Assembly (NCBI GenBank): GCA_910575035.1
Contig: CAJTDL010000001.1
Span: 1 to 64,000 of the forward strand
Reading direction: 5' to 3'
DNA from: Lachnospiraceae bacterium
GTDB lineage: Bacteria > Bacillota > Clostridia > Lachnospirales > Lachnospiraceae
Length of the DNA stretch: 64,000 nucleotides
A program made the translations under genes and the position numbers. Under the pieces are notes generated by a model. That model was not told the origin of the DNA. It made no database searches and saw nothing but the letters and a program-made list of their open reading frames with translations. Positions within the stretch are counted from its first letter, which is position 1, and each line of letters starts with the position of its first letter. Positions 54,095-61,475 of the stretch are shown piece by piece.

Positions 54095-54955
54095 ATGCTG
54101 CGGGAATTAAAAAATGAGGCAAAAATAACACTTTTGCTACATACCAAAAGTCCATTAACCATACGAAGTAAGCAAACGAAACGACTGAACCCTACTATGC
54201 TAGATATGTCATGTGTAAAGAGCCGTTACCAAGGAAAAGACACTGTGATTATACCAGGAAGCAGCTTGAAAGGCGTAATCCGCAGCAGGTATGAGAAAAT
54301 AGCTGGCATACTTGGCGGGAAGTGCTGTATTTTATTTCAGGATGATAAGAAGTGCAACAATACCCCTAAAAACTGGGACAAGATGCTATATAGAGAAAAA
54401 AGGGAATATGTATGCAAAAACTTATGCCCTGCCTGCCAACTATTTGGCTCTAAGATTATGGCATCAAAAATATTTATTGCAGATGCTTATCCAATCGGAG
54501 ATTATGTTCTGGGAGAGCGCACCGGGGTGGGCATTAATCGGATTACGGGAGCGGCACAGCACAAAGCGCTTTATGATTTTGAGACAGTGGAAGAGGGAAC
54601 ATTTCAGGTAGGGATAACATTGAAAAATTATGAGTTATACCAAATGGCTTTGCTTATGTATGTGTTAAAAGACCTGGATGATGGATATGTTACCTTGGGC
54701 GCGGCGTCCACAAGGGGGAATGGCCTTATGGGTGTGGAAAAGATGGAGATCTGCCTTCGTGAATATAGAAAAGGCATCCAGGGATGGAGAGGTGCAATAG
54801 ATGGGCAGGAGATCCCTTTAGGCCAAAAATACAACATTTCCTATAATTGGAACGGTCTCTTTTTTGGAGAGTTGAGGCTTCCTGTTCTGTCATTGGATGA
54901 AATGATTGATAACTGCAAGTGTATAGATATTCAAGGAAAAATGGGGAGGGTATAA
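54095..54955 (+). CDS. Cas7-like RAMP protein 3
   Basis: A 286-residue Cas7 paralogue: VIIPGSSLKGVIRSRYEKIA, CPACQLFGSKIMASKIFIAD and the loop AASTRGNGLMGVEKM are all present. Its catalytic-loop region reads NPTMLDMSCVKSRYQG and retains an Asp, making this the best candidate for a cutting-competent subunit, if any. Extra Cys (CCILF, CNN, CKNLCPAC) suggest zinc binding. GAGGTGG lies upstream of the ATG. Confidence 0.82.
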   Translation: MLRELKNEAKITLLLHTKSPLTIRSKQTKRLNPTMLDMSCVKSRYQGKDTVIIPGSSLKGVIRSRYEKIAGILGGKCCILFQDDKKCNNTPKNWDKMLYREKREYVCKNLCPACQLFGSKIMASKIFIADAYPIGDYVLGERTGVGINRITGAAQHKALYDFETVEEGTFQVGITLKNYELYQMALLMYVLKDLDDGYVTLGAASTRGNGLMGVEKMEICLREYRKGIQGWRGAIDGQEIPLGQKYNISYNWNGLFFGELRLPVLSLDEMIDNCKCIDIQGKMGRV

Positions 54956-54958
54956 GTA

Positions 54959-56122
54959 ATGGGAGAACAGACTTTTTTATATGGTAAGCCATATGAATTT
55001 ATCCCTTTTCTGGAAAAACCTGAAGTGGAGAAATACAGCAGCCACAATAAGGTGGCGGAAAATACTTATAGTGGCAAGCTAAAGCTAAGGATCACAACGC
55101 TGTCGCCGCTTCATATTGGCAGCAAGCAACAGGATTACGATCAAACAGGCAATGTACTAAAGAAGCAGATACGCAGAAATGGAAATCTGATTATTCCTGG
55201 CAGCAGCCTGAAAGGCGCTGTCAGATCTATTGCAGAAGCTATTTCTTACAGCTGTGCGGCAGAGTCCCCATTTCAGGAATTAAAAAGTTTATTGCCAAGG
55301 GAAAATCGCGTGGCATGTTCCAATATCCATCAGCGTGGACTTTGCATGGCCTGTTCCATATTTGGGATGGCAAACAATAAGGAAGGCTACAAGGGAAAGG
55401 TTGCTTTTGGAGAATTTGCATGGAAGAAAGGCAATTTGAGCCGCCAGATGATTCCAGTGCTGGAAAGCCCTTTTAAAAATTACCCTGATAACCATGATGT
55501 TTTCGGATCTTCTGATAAAAGTCACTATGGAAATGAAAGACTCTATTATTGCAAGGCATGTGAGGCGGGAGACTGCCAGACTTGCTCAAAGGAAAAGTTT
55601 TTTCAATGTAAAGAAAGAGCTGGAAGGAAGCGGGAAATGGGATTCCGGGGCAGGAAATTTTATAGCACAGGCAGAGAGATTTCTCCAGAATCTGTAAGGG
55701 AAGATGGGAAAGAAAACTGTTTTGAGATGGTAGATTCAGAGAGTGTTTTTGAGGGGGAGCTGGTATTCCAAAATTTAAAAAAGGAAGAGGGGAAGCTGTT
55801 ATCATATGCCTTGGACATTGGGCACCATTTTACAATGAAGCTGGGCTATGGAAAGCCACTGGGTTATGGGAAAATTAAGGTTGACCTTATAGGCGCTGAG
55901 AGTATGGAGAGCCGATATGGCTTGCAAGGGATGAAAATGCATAAGGATGTAGAAAATGGTTGGAGCATGGAAAGGCAAAACGCCCTGCAAGAAAGAAAAA
56001 ATTGCGGCAATTACATAAATATGGTAACAAACTGGGCAGAAGAGTATCGGAAAGACAGCCCAGAAGAAATTAAGGCAGCCATAACAGAGTTGGAGCGGAT
56101 TATGGAGAAACAGGCTGACTGA
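54959..56122 (+). CDS. Cas7-like RAMP protein 4
   Basis: A 387-residue Cas7 paralogue starting 3 nt after the previous stop. Landmarks: LSPLHIGSKQQDYD, LIIPGSSLKGAVRSIAEAI, GLCMACSIFGMANN and the loop LGYGKPLGYGKIKVD. A Cys-rich insert (YYCKACEAGDCQTCSKEKFF) at about 200-222 looks like an added zinc finger. The catalytic Asp position (VLKKQIRRNGN) is not Asp. The C-terminal ~70 residues are helical. It is the last recognisable effector-complex gene. Confidence 0.82.
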   Translation: MGEQTFLYGKPYEFIPFLEKPEVEKYSSHNKVAENTYSGKLKLRITTLSPLHIGSKQQDYDQTGNVLKKQIRRNGNLIIPGSSLKGAVRSIAEAISYSCAAESPFQELKSLLPRENRVACSNIHQRGLCMACSIFGMANNKEGYKGKVAFGEFAWKKGNLSRQMIPVLESPFKNYPDNHDVFGSSDKSHYGNERLYYCKACEAGDCQTCSKEKFFQCKERAGRKREMGFRGRKFYSTGREISPESVREDGKENCFEMVDSESVFEGELVFQNLKKEEGKLLSYALDIGHHFTMKLGYGKPLGYGKIKVDLIGAESMESRYGLQGMKMHKDVENGWSMERQNALQERKNCGNYINMVTNWAEEYRKDSPEEIKAAITELERIMEKQAD

Positions 56123-56300
56123 CAGTTTTAAGCTGCAAGGTAACCATAAAAAATATAGGGTGGATTATGGATAACGGTTGGGCAAAGGAAATTAGGCTGC
56201 CTAAGAGTTCTGTAAATATGCTAAAGGTATGAGTGGTTCTTGTAAAAAGCCTGTAGAGCTGATTACTAAGGATACTGTAAATATAGTAGAGGTAGGTAAC

Positions 56301-57023
56301 ATGGAGAAAATGGTACAAAAGGATCAAATATTGCAAATGGCAATAAGAAGAAACTTGAGGCAGAACATAATAGAGGAAAACGGTGCATCAGCTTTTTCAG
56401 TGATACACCAATGTATGGAAGCAGTGAATACTACAGAATTGACAGAAGATAGAAAGCGAGAAAAGCTTATTTATAATTTGCAAAATTATTTGCACGGTAA
56501 AAGCGAATTTGTAGAAGGCTGCAGACGGAGCCATATTCAGGAAATCATAAAATTGGTTTTTGGAATGAAGGAAAAAAAGGATAGTTGCCTGCATAAAGAA
56601 TTATCCCCCTATAGCTTCCAGGAATTGTACTTGTATTATTGTTATGTAGAACAGATAGCGAAGAGTAGTTCCTTTTTTATAGACTTGTTGAAAAAGCGCT
56701 ACATGGCGCAGCAAGGCAGGAAAGCCATACAAAGAATTACAGTTGCGCAGAAGGAGCAGGAAGAGAAAAAAGAGGCGCAAAAGAAAAAGTTTGAGGAAAT
56801 GAGCCAAGAGCAAAAATGGGGTTATGAAATCTGTGAAATGCAGAAGGATATGCAGTATTTCAGGGAATTATTGAATTCTGTGAAATACAGTAATGAAGAT
56901 AGGAAAATAATTGCTAATATATTAAAGGCGTATTGGAAGGATATAGGAAAGTGGGAAGGTAACGGAGTATCTAAAAAGCAAGTGGAGAAAATCTGCAAGA
57001 TTAAAGAGATTTTAGGTGAATAA
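56301..57023 (+). CDS. unknown helical protein in the type III operon
   Basis: A 240-residue soluble protein I do not recognise. It is strongly helical with a highly charged coiled coil (QKEQEEKKEAQKKKFEEMSQ) at about 155-180. No signal peptide, membrane segment or catalytic motif is seen. I start at ATG 56301 behind AGGTAGG; an in-frame ATG at 56229 sits too close to its only purine stretch. It lies 178 nt after the last Cas7-like gene and 132 nt before the TIR-SAVED gene, same strand, so it may be a complex component, an adaptor or a regulator of the effector. Confidence 0.65.
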   Translation: MEKMVQKDQILQMAIRRNLRQNIIEENGASAFSVIHQCMEAVNTTELTEDRKREKLIYNLQNYLHGKSEFVEGCRRSHIQEIIKLVFGMKEKKDSCLHKELSPYSFQELYLYYCYVEQIAKSSSFFIDLLKKRYMAQQGRKAIQRITVAQKEQEEKKEAQKKKFEEMSQEQKWGYEICEMQKDMQYFRELLNSVKYSNEDRKIIANILKAYWKDIGKWEGNGVSKKQVEKICKIKEILGE

Positions 57024-57155
57024 GAATCAGGCATTTTTAATTAAGAGGAAATATGGGTTAGAGAAATGTCTATGAAAAGAGTGCTTTATTTTGTAATTGA
57101 TTTGAAAGCTTAATAAATCGATGATTTAGGGCTTGCCATGATAGGAGGAATATTT

Positions 57156-58427
57156 ATGGAAAGAGCAATGCTTACAGAAAAAGAATATGAGATAGCGCTA
57201 TCTTATGCACATGATGATAAAAAAATAGCAGAGTTATTACGGGTAGAATTAGAGAATATATTTTCAGATGGATTCTTTATGGATGTGTCTCGGACAGAGG
57301 AACTGGCGGATGCTGCTATATTTGAGGAAAAATTGAGGGATATTTTTCAAAGGTCACGTTATTGGATTATATTATATTCAAAAAACTATGAAAAAGGGAA
57401 GTTTACAAATGTAGAAAAGGAAGGCATTTTGAAACTGTCAAGCGGGAAGAGATCCCATTTATTTATCATTAATATTAATGATAATGAAATAATAAAAGCA
57501 TTTCCGGATGCAAACGAATATATACCATTGTATGTTCAGAACCAAGACGATGGGGAGTGGGAGATAGATGTAAATGTACATTCCCAAATTTATGATATTG
57601 TACATAACTATATAAAGAAAAGAATGATTAGAAAAATTATTTGCGGCAGCAATAAGGCAGGGGAATTTGCATTAAATGTACATACTACTTATGATCATGG
57701 CAATGATTTCAAATGGAGAATGGATTATGACTGGAATATGTCAGGAAAGGCTTTTATTAGTAGTGGTGGTAGAAGCGTAAAAGAAGGCTGTACGTGGCAG
57801 GAACTGTGGGATTATTTAGAAAAAGATTTCATTTGGATAAAGGATAATCTGGATTCAAATGTGAGACGAAAAATCTGTTTGAACTGCCAATTAAGTGTAT
57901 CATATAAACTGGGGCAGATTTATGGGGATTTAGGGCAGGGATCTGGAAACCGTAATCTGGAATTGAGAAGTAAAAATAGAGTAATGGATATCGTTTTTCC
58001 GCTAGAAAAAAAGATTGACTATGATATAACAGGATTTGATTTTTGTACGAAATGTGAAGGTAATGATACAAAAAGCAAAGACTTTGTGTGTATCATATCT
58101 ATAAAGCCCAGAATAGCAGGAGATATTTTGGGAACAGTGAAAAGCTACCTGGAAAGCCAGGGGAAGAAATACTGCGGGATTTACCTTTTTCAAAAGAGAA
58201 CTATGATATCAGATTCCACAACATTAGAAAATATGGCAGAATATATTCGAGAGAAAATGTGCCAATGCCAAAAAGAATGTGGGAGCGGCTACACGGTACA
58301 CTTATTCCCAGACACGGCAGCGCCACTTATGTTTGTCCTTGGAGCAAGGACAATTGTTTCTGGTAAGATACAGCTGTATGAGTATAAAATGGAAGAAAAT
58401 AGTTATGAAATGTCACTGGTAAGATGA
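57156..58427 (+). CDS. TIR-SAVED effector protein
   Basis: A 423-residue two-domain defence effector. The N-terminal TIR domain runs from YEIALSYAHDDKKIAELLRV to about residue 130; Glu87 in KFTNVEKEG matches the likely NADase catalytic Glu. The C-terminal SAVED domain (~200-423) ends with the family signature HLFPDTAAPLMFVLGARTIV then GKIQLYEYK. Characterised TIR-SAVED proteins oligomerise on cyclic trinucleotide and destroy NAD+, killing or halting the cell. Those belong to CBASS; here no CD-NTase is present and the only nucleotide cyclase in the operon is Cas10. I start at ATG 57156, 6 nt after GGAGGA. Confidence 0.9.
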   Translation: MERAMLTEKEYEIALSYAHDDKKIAELLRVELENIFSDGFFMDVSRTEELADAAIFEEKLRDIFQRSRYWIILYSKNYEKGKFTNVEKEGILKLSSGKRSHLFIININDNEIIKAFPDANEYIPLYVQNQDDGEWEIDVNVHSQIYDIVHNYIKKRMIRKIICGSNKAGEFALNVHTTYDHGNDFKWRMDYDWNMSGKAFISSGGRSVKEGCTWQELWDYLEKDFIWIKDNLDSNVRRKICLNCQLSVSYKLGQIYGDLGQGSGNRNLELRSKNRVMDIVFPLEKKIDYDITGFDFCTKCEGNDTKSKDFVCIISIKPRIAGDILGTVKSYLESQGKKYCGIYLFQKRTMISDSTTLENMAEYIREKMCQCQKECGSGYTVHLFPDTAAPLMFVLGARTIVSGKIQLYEYKMEENSYEMSLVR

Positions 58428-58538
58428 GGGGGATAGTTATTGCAGGATGCGTAAAGGATTGTAAAATCTTTTTCCATACATTATGCAAAGAAGTTGTAGG
58501 CTATTCAAAGGATTATTTAGAATATTGATTGTTCACGC

Positions 58539-59534
58539 ATGGTACAAAGAAGTGGGCTTAGGATGGCAGTGGGTTTAAAATGTGATGACACTGATGCGGA
58601 ATTTATGCAGAAAAATGTGCCTTCAGAAATGGGTTTTGCCATAGGCGGTAAATATACCGATTTTGTTGACATGGCAGACAGGTTTACAAAAGAGGCAGAA
58701 TACCAGTATCACATTGAAGATGAAGGCAATTATCAGATTACTGTTGATGCATAGGATAATGCGGGCAACAAATTGTCTGATCCGAGTAATTCAAATGTAA
58801 TGACGAAAACGGTTCACATTGATAAGACAAATCCTGAGATTATTAAATTTATGCTTAGCGGCCAGGATGATAACGTAAAAGATATGGAACGTGGAACATA
58901 CAGTTTCTACTTTATGGATGATACAAAAGTAAAGGTATTTGTAAAGGATGAAGGTAATTCTTCTGGAATCAATTATGTGGTATTATACCGCAGGGATGTA
59001 AATGGATAGGAAAAAAGCTTCAAAGTTTACAGTTCGGATTCAGAGAAGTACCATGTTGAGGATGGTATTGCATATGCAGAGTTTATCATTGAGAAGGGAT
59101 TCAAGGGACAGGTATGGGCATTAGTAGCTGATAATGTAGTAGCTGACAATCCTTCTGAAGATGGCTTTAAGCATACATCTGGATTTAAATATGCGAATGG
59201 TGTTATTGTAGAGGATGCTGAATTGCATAATTCTGTGTCATCTATTACAATATCTGAGAATATTGAAATCAGTAAATCAGAGTCCAATAATATACTATTA
59301 TATAATATGAGCATTCCGCTTACTATTGATGTACAAGATTCATTTTCAGGTATTCCTACGGTTGAATGGTTTATAGCAAATGACGAAAGTTCTGGAGTTA
59401 TCAGTATTGCAAATGATGGCTCATTTCAAAGTGATTCGAATTTGGCGACAGTAATTGACGAATCAATAACGAAAGATTCGAAAGAATACTATGAAAAATG
59501 GAACAGGACGCTTATTTTTTGTATAGACAGATAA
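58539..59534 (+). pseudogene. Ig-like surface protein remnant with two in-frame TAG codons
   Basis: One reading frame covers ~330 codons broken only by TAG at 58752-58754 and TAG at 59007-59009. The product reads EAEYQYHIEDEGNYQITVDA, DNAGNKLSDPSNSNVMTKTV, IDKTNPEIIKFMLSGQDDNV and later SIPLTIDVQDSFSGIPTVEW, typical of bacterial Ig-like (DNAGN, DKTxP) cell-surface repeats. No signal peptide or plausible start is present at the 5' end and the 3' end stops without an anchor. It is a fragment of a larger gene. Confidence 0.75.
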
Positions 59535-59686
59535 CGGATAGTGTTTATGTTATATATTTTGCCTTAAATTATAGGAATATTAGAGTATTTAGTGGGTTGA
59601 CAATCAAGCCGCCATGGGCTTTAGTGGCACAACAACCAAAAAATAGCAGGTTTTAGGCAGTACTTTTGATAAAATTATAAAATATA

Positions 59687-59714
59687 TTGACAATTATAGA
59701 AAATTTGTTAAACT
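59687..59714 (+). promoter_or_regulatory. putative sigma-A promoter
   Basis: A consensus TTGACA at 59687-59692 lies 16 bp upstream of TAAACT at 59709-59714. It stands ahead of a ~215-nt stretch ending in a terminator. Confidence 0.55.
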
Positions 59715-59720
59715 AAGTAT

Positions 59721-59936
59721 AAAGGGCGAAAAATTTTCGAACAAAATTTTTTTGAGAGGAGGAAGAATTTTGCCAGATGTGAATAGGAATTCCCCTTTTT
59801 ATTGAAGGATAATTGTTTTAGTCAGTGAATATACCCATGCTGCTTTGGGGAAAGGGGAAAAAGGCATGACAGAGCAATTCTTATGGGTAAATAGCAGATG
59901 GAAGGTTTAGGCTTTGCAAGAGCAAGGCCGTTTTTT
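59721..59936 (+). ncRNA. candidate small RNA or leader ending in a terminator
   Basis: A promoter (59687-59714) and a terminator (GGCTTTGC, AAGA loop, GCAAGGCC, G, six T; 59910-59936) bracket ~215 nt with no long frame. Inside are CGAAAAATTTTCG, a GGAGG followed by a possible 11-codon peptide starting TTG at 59770, and a CCCATGC...GCATG long-range pairing. RNA family unknown; it might be a free small RNA or an attenuating leader for 60178. Confidence 0.4.
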
Positions 59937-60177
59937 CGTGTCTAATTACCTGGGGACTGTATCCCTTTGGTAAGGCGGGACACTTTCATCTGTACTCTGG
60001 AAAAAAAGGGGAGAAGGGACATGCCTGTATCGTTATGGGGAGTATGGTATGCTGATTATGTCAATTAGAAAGGAGAAGGTAGCGGAGTTTGAACTATAAA
60101 ATTATAATTTAGTAGATAATTTATAGTTTTTGCATATGATAGTTATATAATATATAGATAGACTACCGGGTAAGGAT
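59937..60177. other. leader region of the 60178 gene
   Basis: An AT-rich hairpin at 60092-60131 (AACTATAAA...TTTATAGTT, then five T) lies just upstream of the next gene. An AAAGGAGAAGG stretch at 60069-60079 resembles a ribosome binding site but no long frame follows it. No other gene seen. Confidence 0.4.
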
Positions 60178-61446
60178 ATGAAAGGATTTCGGAATATTTG
60201 CTTTATCCATTCAGTGGAGGATTCCTATGAAGTATGTTACTTAAAGCAATTTTTTAAATGGATTGGCTTCTCATACTTTACATTTACTCCAGACAGCATG
60301 GGAGTTGGGATGGATATATTGAGAAAACCTGAGAATCAGGGCTTTGATGTTATTGTAGACTTGAATCAGGTGGCGCAGAGGAAGGATTCTTCTATCGTTA
60401 GCTCGTTTGGTGGCAGGTTCGTGACGCTGGATGTGGCAGAAGGCCAACGGGAAGAAGATCTGTTGGAGCAGCTTATAGAAGAAATTAAAAACATTATTTT
60501 AAAGGACTATAATATTGAGGCTTTATATGAGTTGGCTCAGATTTATATAAATAACCAGATGGTTAAGGTTTTGTATGAGTATACAGTTATTCTGATGGAA
60601 TCAATGGGGGATACATTTTTTTCCAATGTGCGCCAATCGGTTCAAGAGGCATTGCGCCAGGTTAACACTGTATTAGAGAATATGGGGAAGCCGGATTTGG
60701 CTGACAGATACAGTATGATGGAATACGTACTGTATGCAAAATATAGCTGCCAGAGGAAGATAAACGAGCTTTATAAAATGAGGAAATGGGTTTTTGAATA
60801 CCCTGTACCAAAGATGCTGGAAGATTTAGAAGAAATTTACAAGTATGACAAAGGCTTCTACAGGGTGGAATTCCTAAAGGCAAAAGTGGCAGAACAGAGC
60901 TTGATGCGCAATGCCTATGCAAAAATGTTTTACCATAATGCAATAAATGAGTGTGAAGTGGATTTATGTAGGAGCTACCTGTTTTATCAGCTGGGGAAAT
61001 GGCTGGACAATAACAAACAGATTTATACAGCGGGGCAGGCTTTCTACCGTGCATTTGAATGCAATCCAGTGAACATGAAAGCTATTTTTAAATTGGCGGT
61101 TGATGCCAGGCGTAAGAAAGCTGGAAACTTAGAAAGGAAATATTTGGGGCTGCTGATAGAAAAATGGGAATCATCGGAGGAGCATAAAGGTTTCCTGCCA
61201 CTGATGGAATTGGAGTATGCTTATAAGACCTATATGCTTCTGGATGAGCTGGAACGGAGGGATATGCAGGATAAGCGTTTTTATTCAAAAGGAAAGGAAG
61301 TCTTAGCATACACCAAGAATCTGGGTAGTGAGGCAGGCGAAAACTATTTTATAAAGAGACTATATAATAAGGAAGAAATAAAAGGCATTAGCATTGCAAT
61401 TGCTTGCAGAATGGATATAAAATGCCAAGAATTGCAGCGTACATGA
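60178..61446 (+). CDS. unknown helical-repeat protein, partner of NTPase
   Basis: A 422-residue soluble protein of no family I can name. The first ~85 residues (NICFIHSVEDSYEVCYLKQF, then NQGFDVIVDLNQV and GGRFVTLDV) look like a small alpha/beta, possibly TIR- or Rossmann-like, domain. The rest is helical and resembles tetratricopeptide-type repeats (QLGKWLDNNKQIYTAGQAFY, RAFECNPVNMKAIFKLAVDA). It is followed after 29 nt by a large P-loop NTPase gene on the same strand, so the two probably form a sensor-motor pair. Its location beside Wadjet and type III genes suggests defence (inference). Confidence 0.65.
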   Translation: MKGFRNICFIHSVEDSYEVCYLKQFFKWIGFSYFTFTPDSMGVGMDILRKPENQGFDVIVDLNQVAQRKDSSIVSSFGGRFVTLDVAEGQREEDLLEQLIEEIKNIILKDYNIEALYELAQIYINNQMVKVLYEYTVILMESMGDTFFSNVRQSVQEALRQVNTVLENMGKPDLADRYSMMEYVLYAKYSCQRKINELYKMRKWVFEYPVPKMLEDLEEIYKYDKGFYRVEFLKAKVAEQSLMRNAYAKMFYHNAINECEVDLCRSYLFYQLGKWLDNNKQIYTAGQAFYRAFECNPVNMKAIFKLAVDARRKKAGNLERKYLGLLIEKWESSEEHKGFLPLMELEYAYKTYMLLDELERRDMQDKRFYSKGKEVLAYTKNLGSEAGENYFIKRLYNKEEIKGISIAIACRMDIKCQELQRT

Positions 61447-61475
61447 GGATAAAGCATAAAGAATAGGAGATACGT

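Noticed and set aside
57156-58427. CBASS operon reading of the TIR-SAVED gene
   Set aside because: No CD-NTase, Cap2/Cap3 or other CBASS gene is in the window; the neighbouring nucleotide cyclase is Cas10. A distant CD-NTase cannot be excluded.
58539-59534. Genuine amber-codon-containing gene (pyrrolysine or suppression)
   Set aside because: No start site, signal peptide or anchor, and an Ig-repeat surface fragment among other pseudogenes; simple decay is the easier reading.
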